Origin: Butyricicoccus sp. OM04-18BH
GTDB taxonomy: Bacteria; Bacillota; Clostridia; Oscillospirales; Butyricicoccaceae
Assembly: GCF_003481705.1 (NCBI RefSeq)
Contig: NZ_QULN01000005.1
Span: forward strand, 6,205 to 70,204
Length of the DNA: 64,000 nt
Direction: 5' to 3'
Under the pieces are notes generated by a model. It was given only the letters and a program-made list of their open reading frames with translations. It did no database searches and was not told the DNA's origin. Within the stretch, counting starts at the first letter, position 1, and each line of letters opens with the position of its first letter. The position numbers and the translations under genes are program-made. Of this stretch, positions 32,222 to 41,612 are shown piece after piece.

Positions 32222-33358
32222 TTACTTGCCGTGGTTTTCGATCGCCCGGAGGATCTCGCGGTAGATCTTGTCGCTCGCGTCGTGCGCCGCCAGCACGGTC
32301 GCGTTCTCGCCCATCGCGTGCAGCCGCAGCGGGTCGGACAGCATATCGCCGATCTCATCATACAGCTTCTGCGGCGTGGCGTCCTTTTCGAGCAGCACGC
32401 GGCAGCCGCCTGCCGACTCGAGCGCGCGTGCGTTCTTCTCCTGATGGTTCTCTGCGACGAAGGGGGACGGCACGAGCAGCGCCGGACGGCCGAGCATGCA
32501 CAGCTCGCCGAGCGTCGCCGCACCCGCGCGGCACACGATGAGGTCGGCCGCCGCCATGCGGTCCGCCATGTCGTAGATGTATTCGGTGTACTGGATATTG
32601 GGATGGTTCTCGAAGTCCGCGCCCTGCTCGCGCGCCATTTTCGGCAGCCAGTCGCGCGCCGCCGCGCCGGTGGCGTGGACATGGTGGTAGGAAACGCCGT
32701 TTTTGCACTCGAGCGCGAGGGTTCCGGCCATGTGCTCGTTCATATACTTCGCGCCCATCGAGCCCCAGAACGAAACGACAAGCTGGTCGTTCTCGCCGAG
32801 ACCGAACTTCGCGCGCGCCTTTTCCCGGCTTGCCGCGAGGATCTCGCCACGCACCGGTGCGCCGGTCAGGATGATCTTTTCGTCGCCGCCGAGCAGCTTT
32901 TTCGCCTGCTCGAAGCAGACGAGCACGCGGTCCGCCTTTTTCGCGAGCATCTGCGTGACCTTGCCGGGCAGAGCGTTGACCTCAAGCAGGACGGTCGGGA
33001 TGCCGAGCTCCTGCGCGGCCTTGACGACCGCGAAGGACGCATAGCCGCCGCAGCCGATGACGCAGTCCGGACGCGCCGCCTTCAGCAGCTTTTTCGCCTT
33101 CGCGACCGCGGAGACCGCGAGCTTTGCGGCCTTGATGTTGTGCAGGATGCCCTTCGGGCTCATCGAGCGCGACAGGCCGATGATCTCGATGGCGTCGAGC
33201 GGATAGCCCTCGCGCGGAACGAGCTTGTTCTCGATGCCGCGGGCCGAGCCGGCGAAGCGGATGACCGTCTCCGGCTGGCGCTTTTCAAAATATCGTGCAA
33301 TAGCGAGACCGGGCGTGACATGACCGCCCGTTCCGCCTCCGGTAATATAAAGTCTCAT
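32222..33358 (-). CDS. murG: Lipid II synthase MurG
   Basis: Transfers GlcNAc from UDP-GlcNAc to lipid I at the inner membrane face. The 378-residue GT28 protein starts MRLYITGGGTGGHVTPGLAIA, the glycine-rich acceptor loop. It has VIGCGGYASFAV, VSFWGSMGAKYMNEH and the donor site LIVCRAGAATLGELCMLGRPALLVP. Twelve bases before ftsQ on the same strand. Confidence 0.97.
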   Translation of the reverse strand: MRLYITGGGTGGHVTPGLAIARYFEKRQPETVIRFAGSARGIENKLVPREGYPLDAIEIIGLSRSMSPKGILHNIKAAKLAVSAVAKAKKLLKAARPDCVIGCGGYASFAVVKAAQELGIPTVLLEVNALPGKVTQMLAKKADRVLVCFEQAKKLLGGDEKIILTGAPVRGEILAASREKARAKFGLGENDQLVVSFWGSMGAKYMNEHMAGTLALECKNGVSYHHVHATGAAARDWLPKMAREQGADFENHPNIQYTEYIYDMADRMAAADLIVCRAGAATLGELCMLGRPALLVPSPFVAENHQEKNARALESAGGCRVLLEKDATPQKLYDEIGDMLSDPLRLHAMGENATVLAAHDASDKIYREILRAIENHGK

Positions 33359-33529
33359 CGTAAATTTTCCCCCTCTCGCCTGCGCGGCAGGCGAAATTTA
33401 TTCTGAATATAACTGAATGTGCGGAATGCTTTGAACGGCAGACAGCGCGTTTCTGTCTCCCCTTCACAGCCCTCCGCGCGGCGGAACGGATATCTCTCCC
33501 TCCGCCGCGGCGGTCTGTAACTGCTTTTG
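33359..33529 (-). other. ftsW-murG gap, hairpin-rich
   Basis: A 171-bp gap within the operon. On the minus strand it contains CGCCTGC-CGC-GCAGGCG next to murG and two GC-rich hairpins nearer ftsW. It may be a diverged hairpin-array repeat; no promoter or gene seen. Confidence 0.35.
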
Positions 33530-34798
33530 CTATTCTGTTCGCGCCTCTATGCGCATATACCGCGAGACATTGAGCAGGATGCCCATTTCCGCAAGCTGGA
33601 GCATGAGCGCGGTGCCGCCGTAGCTGAAAAACGGCAGGGACGCGCCGGTGACGGGCATGAGGCCCGTGACGACGAACAGGTTCATGATGGTCTGGATGGC
33701 GAGCTTCGCGGTGATGCCGGTCGCGAGCAGCATGCCCATGCGGTCGGGCGAGGAGCGCGCGATGCGCAGACCGCGCCAGATCAGATAGGCGAAGACCGCG
33801 ATGACGGCGAGCGCACCGATGAGGCCCATCTCCTCGCACCAAGTCGCGAAGATGAAGTCGTTGTGCGGCTCGGGCAGGTACAGCTGCTTCTGCATGCCGT
33901 TGCCGAGGCCGCGGCCGAACAGTCCGCCCGAGCCGATGGCGATCTGACCCATGGCGGCCTGAAAGCCGGTTTTGCGCATATCCGAGAACGGGTCGAGCCA
34001 GATATTCACGCGGTTGCGTACATGCTCGAACGTCAGATACGAGGCGAACGCGCCGAGAACGGCGAGGATGCCTGCCGGAATGAGGAACCAGATGCGCAGA
34101 CCGGCGGCGATCAGCATGATGAGACCGATGCCGCAGGTGATGATGATCGCGGAGTTATGCGGCTCCTTCGCGAGCAGGAAAATATAGACCGCGAGCAGCG
34201 CGCCGTATGGGTAGAGCAGCTTTTTCCAGTGCCGCACATCGCGGTATTTCGTGGACGCCCACGCTGCGAAGCAGATGATGACCGCGTCCTTCGCGAGCTC
34301 GGACGGCTGAAAGCCGAACAGCCAGCGCGTCGCGCCCTTGGTCGTCGTGCCGACGCCCGGAATGAGCACCAGGATCAGCAGGAAAACGCTGATTGCGATC
34401 GCCGGGATGGTCAGATATTTATAGTCGTGATAGTCCCACTTGCTCAGCAGGAACATGGCAATCAGGCCGCCCGCCGCCCACTTGAGCTGTCTTGCGATGA
34501 AGTAGGTCGCGCTGCCCTGCGTGTACAGCGCGTTCGAGTAGCTCGCGGAGAACAGCGCGATCAGGCCGACGAGCAGCAGCAGCAGCGTTGCGCACATGGT
34601 CGGCATATCGATCGTGTGCGGCTTTCGCGCGCGTCGCTGCGGCTTTGCCGGACGCTTTGCGGACGCCGGGCGGTAGGACTGCCGCGGCATCGGCTGGCGC
34701 GAGGGACGCGGCGCCGGATAGGCTGCGCCGCCCGGTGCGGGCCGTCCCGCTCTCCGGCGGCTGCCCGAGCCGCGCGGCTGTCTTGTTGACGATGTCAT
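33530..34798 (-). CDS. ftsW: Peptidoglycan glycosyltransferase FtsW
   Basis: SEDS-family enzyme that polymerises lipid II at the septum. Of 422 residues, the first 60 form a basic, Pro/Arg-rich cytoplasmic extension, followed by ten membrane helices. Conserved loops include FGFQPSELAKDAVII, WLDPFSDMRKTGFQAAMGQIAIGSGGLFGRGLGNGMQK, EPHNDFIFATWCEEMGLIG and GASLPFFSYGGTALM. Typical start for the gene after mraY; murD would usually lie between. Confidence 0.96.
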   Translation of the reverse strand: MTSSTRQPRGSGSRRRAGRPAPGGAAYPAPRPSRQPMPRQSYRPASAKRPAKPQRRARKPHTIDMPTMCATLLLLLVGLIALFSASYSNALYTQGSATYFIARQLKWAAGGLIAMFLLSKWDYHDYKYLTIPAIAISVFLLILVLIPGVGTTTKGATRWLFGFQPSELAKDAVIICFAAWASTKYRDVRHWKKLLYPYGALLAVYIFLLAKEPHNSAIIITCGIGLIMLIAAGLRIWFLIPAGILAVLGAFASYLTFEHVRNRVNIWLDPFSDMRKTGFQAAMGQIAIGSGGLFGRGLGNGMQKQLYLPEPHNDFIFATWCEEMGLIGALAVIAVFAYLIWRGLRIARSSPDRMGMLLATGITAKLAIQTIMNLFVVTGLMPVTGASLPFFSYGGTALMLQLAEMGILLNVSRYMRIEARTE

Positions 34799-34822
34799 TG
34801 TGCCACCTCCGAGGGGGATGCG

Positions 34823-35797
34823 TTACGGCAGCGCGACAAAATACGCCGCGAGGCACAGCACGATCGTGACCGCAGTAAACGTGAGCACGATGCGCTTTTC
34901 GCCCCAGCCGCACATTTCAAAGTGATGATGGATAGGCGCCATCTTGAACAGGCGCTTGCCGTGCGTTGCCTTGAAGTAAGTGACCTGCAGGATGACCGAC
35001 AGGGTCTCGATGATGTAGATGAGACCGACGAGCAGCAGGATGAGCGGCATATCGCACGCGAAGGCCATGCCTGCGACCGCGCCGCCGAGGAACAGCGAGC
35101 CGGTGTCGCCCATGAACACCTTCGCAGGGTTGAAGTTATAGATCAGAAAGCCGAGCAGGCCGCCCGCCAGCGCGCCTGCGAAGATGGTCACGCCGGTGTT
35201 GCCGATGCGCGCGCCGACCGCCGCGAAGAATACCGCGACCGGCACCGTGACGCTCGCGGCAAGGCCGTCGATGCCGTCGGTGAGATTGACCGCATTATCC
35301 GCGCCGACGATGACGAAGGCCGCAAAGATGATGTAGACCGGCCACGGCAGATCGATCGAGATGCCGGTGAACGGGATCATGAGCGACGGCAGGCCGTCCG
35401 ACTCGAGGAACAGCACGAGGATGAACACCGCCGCGACCAGGATCTGAAGCACGAGCTTCTGTCTGGGCGTCAGGCCCGCGTTCTCCTTTTTCTTGATCTT
35501 TGCGTAGTCGTCCACCAGACCGACCGCGCCGTAGGCCGCCGACAGGCCAAGGATGGCCAGCGCGTGAACCGACAGCGTGCCGGTAATGAGGCCGCCGAGA
35601 ATGACGGCGAGCGCGATGCCGATGATGAACATGAAACCGCCCATCGTCGGGATGTTCTGTTTGTTCATATGCCACTTCGGGCCGATCTCAAGAATTTTCT
35701 GACCGAATTTCATCTTGCGCAGATAGCGGATGACCGACGGGCCGATGGCGGCCGTGATCACAAACGCGATCGCGCAGCAGATAAGTGCCTGCTTCAT
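34823..35797 (-). CDS. mraY: Phospho-MurNAc-pentapeptide transferase MraY
   Basis: Couples UDP-MurNAc-pentapeptide to undecaprenyl phosphate to make lipid I. The 324-residue protein has ten membrane helices and the diagnostic KWHMNKQNIPTMGGFMF, GLVDDYAKIKKKENAGLTP, NAVNLTDGIDGLA, FNPAKVFMGDTGSLFLGG and MAPIHHHFEMCGWGEKRIV. The start codon directly follows the murF stop. Confidence 0.97.
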   Translation of the reverse strand: MKQALICCAIAFVITAAIGPSVIRYLRKMKFGQKILEIGPKWHMNKQNIPTMGGFMFIIGIALAVILGGLITGTLSVHALAILGLSAAYGAVGLVDDYAKIKKKENAGLTPRQKLVLQILVAAVFILVLFLESDGLPSLMIPFTGISIDLPWPVYIIFAAFVIVGADNAVNLTDGIDGLAASVTVPVAVFFAAVGARIGNTGVTIFAGALAGGLLGFLIYNFNPAKVFMGDTGSLFLGGAVAGMAFACDMPLILLLVGLIYIIETLSVILQVTYFKATHGKRLFKMAPIHHHFEMCGWGEKRIVLTFTAVTIVLCLAAYFVALP

Positions 35798-37177
35798 TTA
35801 TTCAACTTCCTCCCCTAAAAACAGTGCGAGTGCGCGCTCCATGCGCATGCCGCGGCTGCCCTTGAACAGCAGCGCGTCGCCCGGCTTTGCGTCTGCACGC
35901 AGCTTTTCGACCAGCTCGTTCTGGTCGGTGAAGGCGTGGACCGCCTGCATCCCCTTTTCCTCCGCGCCGCGCGCGATGGCATCCGCCGAAGGGCCGTAGG
36001 CGTAGAGCACATCCGCGTGCTCCGCGGCGGCTCTGCCTGCACGGCGGTGCCCCTCCTCGGTATAGTCTCCGAGCTCGAGCATCGAGCCGAGCACCGCGAT
36101 GCGGCGGCCGGTATCGCCCATCGTGCCGAGCACGCCGAGCGTAGCCTCCATCGCGTCCGGGCTTGCGTTGTAGCAGTCGGCGTAGATGCGGAAGCCGTTC
36201 TGCTCATAGATGTTCTGGCGCATGCCGCTCGCGGTGTAGGACACGAGACCCGTTCGGATGTTCTCGACCGTCTCGCCCATCAGCAGACCGACGGACGCCG
36301 CCGCGAGAGCGTTCAGCACATTGTGCGCGCCCGGGATGGACAGCTTTGCGGTGAAGCTGCCGCCGACCGGCAGCGTCTCCGACGGCAGACCGTTGTTTAT
36401 GACGGTAAAGCTGCCGTCCGGATGCAGGTGCGCGACAAGGTCGCACGCCCGGTTCTCCATGCCGTAGGTATAGACCGTGCAGCCGAGACTGTCACGCTTG
36501 TCCCAGAGCAGCGGCTCATCGCCGCACAGAACGGCAGCGCCGCCCTGCCGCAGGCCCTCGAGGATCTCGAGCTTGGCCCTGCAGATGCCCTCGCGCGAGC
36601 CGAGAAACTCGATGTGCGAGGTGCCGATGTTGGTGATGACGGCGTAATCCGGCTGCGCCGCCGCCGTCATGCGCGACAGCTCGCCGAAGTGGTTCATGCC
36701 CATCTCCGCGACCATGACCTCGGTGTCCTTCGTCATGCGCATGAGCGTCAGCGGCAGGCCGATCTCGTTGTTGAGGTTGCCCTCGGTCTTTTCCGCGCGG
36801 AACTGCTGCGCGAGCACGGCGTAAAGCAGCTCCTTGGTCGTGGTCTTGCCGACCGAACCGGTCACGCCGACGACCGAGCCGCCGCACATCATGCGGTAGC
36901 CGCCCGCCAGATCGAGCAGCGCCTGCGAGGTGTTCCCGACGTAGAGCGCCGGGACCGGATACTCCTCGCACGCCCGATGGCTCATGACCGCCGCCGCGCC
37001 GTTTTCGAGCGCCTTTCCGATGAAATCATGGCCGTCGAAGCGTTCGCCCGCGAGCGGCAGGAACAGTGCCTCCTGCGGAATGCGACGCGAGTCGGTCGAG
37101 ACTGCGGTGAGCACAGCGTCTCCCGCCGTCTCGCCCTTCGTCCACTCCGCCGCCTGCGCCAGTGTAAATCGTTCCAT
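35798..37177 (-). CDS. murF: UDP-MurNAc-tripeptide:D-Ala-D-Ala ligase
   Basis: Adds D-Ala-D-Ala to complete the pentapeptide precursor. From ATG 37177 (MERFTLAQAAEWTKG) the protein is 459 residues with the Mur ligase ATP loop GVTGSVGKTTTKELL, NLNNEIGLPLTLMRM, ITNIGTSHIEFLGS and YADCYNASPDAMEATL. The start has GGGGGAAA upstream. An in-frame extension to 37297 runs into a hairpin repeat and is not real. Confidence 0.96.
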   Translation of the reverse strand: MERFTLAQAAEWTKGETAGDAVLTAVSTDSRRIPQEALFLPLAGERFDGHDFIGKALENGAAAVMSHRACEEYPVPALYVGNTSQALLDLAGGYRMMCGGSVVGVTGSVGKTTTKELLYAVLAQQFRAEKTEGNLNNEIGLPLTLMRMTKDTEVMVAEMGMNHFGELSRMTAAAQPDYAVITNIGTSHIEFLGSREGICRAKLEILEGLRQGGAAVLCGDEPLLWDKRDSLGCTVYTYGMENRACDLVAHLHPDGSFTVINNGLPSETLPVGGSFTAKLSIPGAHNVLNALAAASVGLLMGETVENIRTGLVSYTASGMRQNIYEQNGFRIYADCYNASPDAMEATLGVLGTMGDTGRRIAVLGSMLELGDYTEEGHRRAGRAAAEHADVLYAYGPSADAIARGAEEKGMQAVHAFTDQNELVEKLRADAKPGDALLFKGSRGMRMERALALFLGEEVE

Positions 37178-37224
37178 GCCGTTTCCCCCAGTGTAAATAT
37201 CAAAATTCCGCCGCTGCTTGCAGC

Positions 37225-37448
37225 GGCTTTCCGCAAGACAGGTTTCAGCCTGTCTTTGGTCCCGTCCGCAGACGACCGCGCTGCGCGCGGCTTTCAATCA
37301 GAAATTGCCTGCAATTTCATAAAAACCGGGAGCATGTATCTCGGTTTTTATTCCCCGACTCAGCCGCCCGGGGCGGTGTCATTCGGGTTTCGGAGGGCGG
37401 TTTCCGTGGGAACCGTCCTCCGTAGACAGGGGACTTTTGAAGTCCCCT
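37225..37448 (-). repeat. Family 2 hairpin-array repeat, copy 3 (after murE)
   Basis: Directly after the murE stop on its sense strand: GACAGGGGACTT..AAGTCCCCTGTC, GGAGGACGGTTCC..GGAAACCGCCCTCC, CGCCCCGGGCGG, ATAAAAACCG..CGGTTTTTAT, GAAATTGCAGGCAATTTC, CCGCGCGCAGCGCGG and GACAGG..CCTGTC. Order and the central AAAAACCG..CGGTTTTTAT-G-A(A/T)TTGCA motif match copies 1 and 2. It sits inside the mur operon between murE and murF. Confidence 0.7.
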
Positions 37449-37449
37449 G

Positions 37450-38883
37450 TCAAGCGAAGTAGTCGCGGACGATCTCGCGTTCGTCCATGTGATGCTTCAC
37501 ATGGTTGACCTCCTGATAGGTCTCGTGACCCTTGCCCATGAGGACGATGATGTCGTCCTTCTGTGCATGCTCGAGCGCCCAGTGAATGGCCGCCGGGCGG
37601 TCGACAATGACCTGCATCGGAGTCTTGCTGTCCTTCATGCCCTCGAGGATGTCGTCGATGATGGCCTTCGGCTCCTCGGTGCGCGGATTGTCGCTCGTGA
37701 CGATGCAGAAGTCCGCAAGGTCAGCGGCGATCCTGCCCATCTTCGGGCGCTTGGTCCTGTCGCGGTCGCCGCCGCAGCCGAAGAGCGCTACCACGCGCCC
37801 CTTGGCGAAGCCGCGGACAGCCTTCAGCACGTTCTCCACGCCGTCCGGCGAGTGGGCGTAGTCAATGAGCACGGTGTAGTCCGTGTCGGTCGGAACGACT
37901 TCCACGCGGCCCTTGACGCCGGTCGCGGTCGCCATGGACTTCGCCGCATCTGCGAGCGGCATACCGAGCGCGAGCACCATGCCGAGGGCATTGAGCGCAT
38001 TTTCGACCGAGAAATGACCCGGAATGGGCAGCTTTACGTGCGCAGACGCACCCTCATAGGCGGCATCAAACTCTACGCCGTCCGCGTGCAGCTGAAGCGC
38101 GGTCGCGCACAGGGTCGCCTCCGGCTTGCCGCACGAATAGGTCAGGCACGGGCACTTTGCGTCCGCGAGCATCTTGGGCGCCGCCGCGTCGTCGAGGTTG
38201 ATAACGCCCTTGTCGCTGACGGTGAACAGGATGGCCTTGGCCTGACGGTAGTTCTCCATCGTCTTATGGAAGTCCAGATGGTCCTGCGTCAGATTGGTGA
38301 ATGCGCCGACCGCAAAGCGGATGCCGTGCACGCGGTCGAGCACGAGCGAGTGCGAGGAGACCTCCATGATAACGTGCGTGCAGCCTGCGTCGCGCATGCG
38401 CGCGAACAGCGCGTGCAGCTCGTAGGATTCCGGCGTGGTGCGCTCGGTCTCGATGACCTCGCTGCCGATGAGGTTCTGGTTGGTGCCGATGAGGCCGACC
38501 TTGTGACCCGCGTCCTCGAGCATATGCTTGACGAGGTAGGTCGTGGTGGTCTTGCCGTTCGTACCGGTCACGCCGAGCATGACCATGCTGTCCGCCGGAT
38601 GGCCGAAGCGGTTCGCCGCGATCTCCGCGAGCGCCTTACGCGAGTTCTCGACGACGACCGCCGGTACGCCCTCGGGCGCCTCCTCGCACACGACTGCCGC
38701 CGCGCCCTGCTCGAGCGCCTTTTCGATATATTTGTGGCCGTCGGTCGCGTAGCCGCGGATGGCGACGAACAGATCGCCCTTGCCGACCGCGCGCGAGTCG
38801 TAGCGCACTTCGCCGATCTCGGCTTCGCCGTCCGCCGTGCTCGAAAGCACGGCGACGCCCTTCAAAAGTTCCTGCAATTTCAT
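37450..38883 (-). CDS. murE: UDP-MurNAc-dipeptide ligase MurE
   Basis: Adds the third amino acid to the stem peptide. Of 477 residues, GVTGTNGKTTTTYLV is the ATP loop, ERTTPESYELHALFARM follows, and NLTQDHLDFHKTMENY is the ligase motif. SDNPRTEEPKAIIDDI holds the DNPR signature of meso-diaminopimelate-specific enzymes, so the wall is probably A1-gamma type. RBS AGGAGG lies eight bases before the ATG; it follows the PBP gene by 11 bp. Confidence 0.96.
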   Translation of the reverse strand: MKLQELLKGVAVLSSTADGEAEIGEVRYDSRAVGKGDLFVAIRGYATDGHKYIEKALEQGAAAVVCEEAPEGVPAVVVENSRKALAEIAANRFGHPADSMVMLGVTGTNGKTTTTYLVKHMLEDAGHKVGLIGTNQNLIGSEVIETERTTPESYELHALFARMRDAGCTHVIMEVSSHSLVLDRVHGIRFAVGAFTNLTQDHLDFHKTMENYRQAKAILFTVSDKGVINLDDAAAPKMLADAKCPCLTYSCGKPEATLCATALQLHADGVEFDAAYEGASAHVKLPIPGHFSVENALNALGMVLALGMPLADAAKSMATATGVKGRVEVVPTDTDYTVLIDYAHSPDGVENVLKAVRGFAKGRVVALFGCGGDRDRTKRPKMGRIAADLADFCIVTSDNPRTEEPKAIIDDILEGMKDSKTPMQVIVDRPAAIHWALEHAQKDDIIVLMGKGHETYQEVNHVKHHMDEREIVRDYFA

Positions 38884-38894
38884 AAAACGTCCTC

Positions 38895-41300
38895 CTATCG
38901 GTCGTTGACCGTGGTCGTATCGGAAAATTCTACTGTGATGACCGAGCCTATGCTCACCTTCGTGCCCGCCGCAGGCGACTGGCTGCTCGCGGTGGTGTCG
39001 CCCGTGATCTGCGAGGTGGCGACGCCGCGCTGCTTGAGGTACAGGCCGTACTCCTCGAGCGTATCCCGGCAGGTATCCGGGTCCATGCCGCTCACATTGG
39101 GCACCTCGATCTGCTCGGTCGGCTTATCTTCACCCATGTAGAGGATGACTCGGCCGCTCGCCGGGATGCGGATGCCGCTCGACGGCACCTGATCGGTAAC
39201 GGTCTCGCCCTCGCCGTGGATGATGTACTCAAAGCCGCTGTTCGTCAGCGCCTCGTCTGCTGCGTCGCGCGTCATGCCGATCACATTCGGCACGGTCTGC
39301 TCGCGGCGGTCGCTCTCGTTCTCCTCGTAGGAAGCGGTAACGCCGATGTACGGCAGGACGTCCTCCATGATGCGGCCGACGACCGGAGCGGCGATCGCGC
39401 CGCCGCCGTGGGGCACGGATTCGGGCAGGTCGTTGATGGAAACGAGCACCGCGATCTGCGGATCATCCATCGGCGCAACGCCGATGAAGGAGGCGGTGTA
39501 GCGATCCTCGGTGTCAGTGATCTTGCCGGTCTCGTCGCGCTCCTTTTCGATCTCGGAGGTCGCGGTCTTGCCGCCGATGCGGTAGCCGGTGACGTAGGCG
39601 TTCTTGCCGGTGCCGGCTGCGACGACCTGCTCCATCGCCTCGCGCATATAGGCGGAGGTGTCCTCGGAGATGACCTGCCGCAGCACCTCGGGCTCAGTCG
39701 TAGACTTGACCGTACCGTCGGCATTCAGCACGTTTTTGACAACGTAGGGCTTTTTGAGCTTGCCGTCGTCCACGATCGCGCTGACCATGGTGATCATCTG
39801 CATCGGGGTGACGGTAAAGCGCTGACCGAAGGACGCAGTCGCGAGCGCGACCTCGTTCCAGTCGCTCGTCTCACCGGTATTGTGGAACTGGCCGCGGCTC
39901 TCGCCCGGCAGGTCGATGCCGGTCTGATCGAGCAGGCCGAAGGCCTTGTAGAATTCATAGAACCGCGCCATGCCGACCTTCTGGGCGATCTGCATCATCG
40001 CGACGTTGCACGAATTCATCAGCGCCTCGGTCAGCGTCTGCATGCCGTGGCCGCTCGTGTTCGCGCAGTTGATCGGCTCCTTCCAGTCGCCTACCATCAG
40101 CGAGCCGCCGCAGTAGAACGAGCTGTCCGCATCCACCTCGCCCAGCTCGTAGGCCGTAGCGACGGTCATGAGCTTGAAAGTGGAGCCCGGCTCGTAGTTG
40201 TCGGAAACGACCGGGTTGCGCCAGGTCTTCATGAGGATGTTGACGCGCGCCGAGCCGAGCTTGCTGACGATGTCGTCGTTCTTCTGAAGCTCCTCAGGCA
40301 GGTTCGCAAGGCCGCCCTCCTCGTACCATTTATCCGGTATGACCGCGTTGATCTTCGCGTCGGTCAGGATCTTCTGCACGTCGGTCTTGAGCTCGTTGAT
40401 ATAGACCTCGCTGGTCAGATGGTAGGCGTCGTTCGGGTCGAAGTCCGGCAGGTTCGCCATCGCGAGCACCTCGCCGGTCTTGACGTTCATGACGATGCCG
40501 GAAACGCCGTCGCGCGCCTCCGGATTGTCCGCGAACGCGGTCTCGAGATGCTTCTCGAGGTAGTTCTGAATATCGCTGTCGATGGTCAGGACGAGCGAGT
40601 TGCCGTCCTTGGCCGGGATATACTGCTGCGTATCCGGAACGATGTCCTCGTTCTGGGCGTTCTGCACGCGCACGATGCGGCCGGCCGTGCCGGAAAGCTC
40701 GTCGTTGTACTGCGACTCGATGCCGTAGGCGCCGTTGTTGTCGTTGCCGACGTAGCCGAGCACCGCCGAAAGGAACGAGCCGTGCTGATAATAGCGCTTG
40801 GTGTCCGGCTCGGAGTACACGCCGGTGCAGCCGGCGGCCTCGAGCTTGGCGTTGAGCTCCTTGGTGACGTCCTTGTCGACCTTCTGCGCGATGATCTCGT
40901 ATTCCGAGTCGGTCTTGTTCAGCTTCTCCATGACGCTGTCGTAGCTGACGTCGAGCGTCTCGGAAAGGATGGTCGCGAGCGTCTGACGCTGGACATCGGC
41001 GGTCACGCCGTTCTTCTCCTTGGTCTCGGACACGACCGCCTTGGGCGAAACCGTGATGCGCTCGACCTCGGCGGACTCGGCGAGCACCTGCATGTTCGCG
41101 TCGTAGATCTTGCCGCGGTTCGGGGTGATGAAGGTATCGCGCGTCTGGAGCGACGTGGCCTTCTGGATATAGAAGTCGTGGTGGAACACCTGCATATAGA
41201 GCAGGCGCACGCCGACCAGACCGAAGCCGATGACCAGAAACAGCGCCGTGAGCACGCGCAGACGCATCGTCATATTAACTCTGGGCTTTTTTTCTCCCAT
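38895..41300 (-). CDS. Class B penicillin-binding protein with two PASTA domains (SpoVD/PbpB type)
   Basis: An 801-residue D,D-transpeptidase of septal or spore-cortex peptidoglycan. A membrane helix lies at about 13-36, the PBP dimerisation domain at 50-220 and the transpeptidase at 240-640, with active-site SxxK at 373-376 (EPGSTFK), SxN at 430-432 (SCN) and KTA at 578-580 (GGKTATSE). Two PASTA domains (about 675-735 and 740-801) follow. ATG 41300 is preceded by GGAGGAAA. Position between ftsL and murE is that of pbpB/spoVD; which role it has cannot be settled here. Confidence 0.93.
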   Translation of the reverse strand: MGEKKPRVNMTMRLRVLTALFLVIGFGLVGVRLLYMQVFHHDFYIQKATSLQTRDTFITPNRGKIYDANMQVLAESAEVERITVSPKAVVSETKEKNGVTADVQRQTLATILSETLDVSYDSVMEKLNKTDSEYEIIAQKVDKDVTKELNAKLEAAGCTGVYSEPDTKRYYQHGSFLSAVLGYVGNDNNGAYGIESQYNDELSGTAGRIVRVQNAQNEDIVPDTQQYIPAKDGNSLVLTIDSDIQNYLEKHLETAFADNPEARDGVSGIVMNVKTGEVLAMANLPDFDPNDAYHLTSEVYINELKTDVQKILTDAKINAVIPDKWYEEGGLANLPEELQKNDDIVSKLGSARVNILMKTWRNPVVSDNYEPGSTFKLMTVATAYELGEVDADSSFYCGGSLMVGDWKEPINCANTSGHGMQTLTEALMNSCNVAMMQIAQKVGMARFYEFYKAFGLLDQTGIDLPGESRGQFHNTGETSDWNEVALATASFGQRFTVTPMQMITMVSAIVDDGKLKKPYVVKNVLNADGTVKSTTEPEVLRQVISEDTSAYMREAMEQVVAAGTGKNAYVTGYRIGGKTATSEIEKERDETGKITDTEDRYTASFIGVAPMDDPQIAVLVSINDLPESVPHGGGAIAAPVVGRIMEDVLPYIGVTASYEENESDRREQTVPNVIGMTRDAADEALTNSGFEYIIHGEGETVTDQVPSSGIRIPASGRVILYMGEDKPTEQIEVPNVSGMDPDTCRDTLEEYGLYLKQRGVATSQITGDTTASSQSPAAGTKVSIGSVITVEFSDTTTVNDR

Positions 41301-41334
41301 AGAAAAATTTCCTCCGAATGAAATCCAAAGCATC

Positions 41335-41600
41335 TCCTGCCGCATTCCGGCAAAGCCGGAACAGGCAGGACAGGCCTGCCGCAGCAGGCCGCGTTAAATT
41401 CCCCATAAAAGTCCAGCTCTGCCGGACTTTTATCCCTCTGCCTCGGGACACGTGTCCCGAGCCGCCCCTGCCGTGCAGGGGCGAGGGGGGTATCCCCGGC
41501 GGTTTCTCCGGAACCGACGGGGTATCCAGGGGGGACCGGTCCCCCCTGGAAAAATAAAGGGAAGTCAGAAGCATCCCCTTCTCACTCCCCTGTATATATC
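41335..41600 (-). repeat. Family 2-like hairpin array, copy 4 (after ftsL)
   Basis: Between ftsL and the PBP gene, reading with them: CCAGGGGGGACC..GGTCCCCCCTGG, CGGTTCCGGAGAAACCG, GCCCCTGCACGGCAGGGGC, CTCGGGACACGTGTCCCGAG, ATAAAAGTCC..GGACTTTTAT and a CCGGCTTTGCCGG hairpin. The ATAAAA..TTTTAT stem and modular layout match copies 1-3, though bases have drifted. Confidence 0.6.
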
Positions 41601-41612
41601 CTATTCCTTCCG

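Noticed and set aside
39216..41321. 701-codon plus-strand frame, and a 765-codon one at 49253-51550
   Set aside because: Both are antisense shadows of the PBP and mutS2 genes, with compositions (many Arg, Leu, Asp, Val) typical of reverse frames and no domain.
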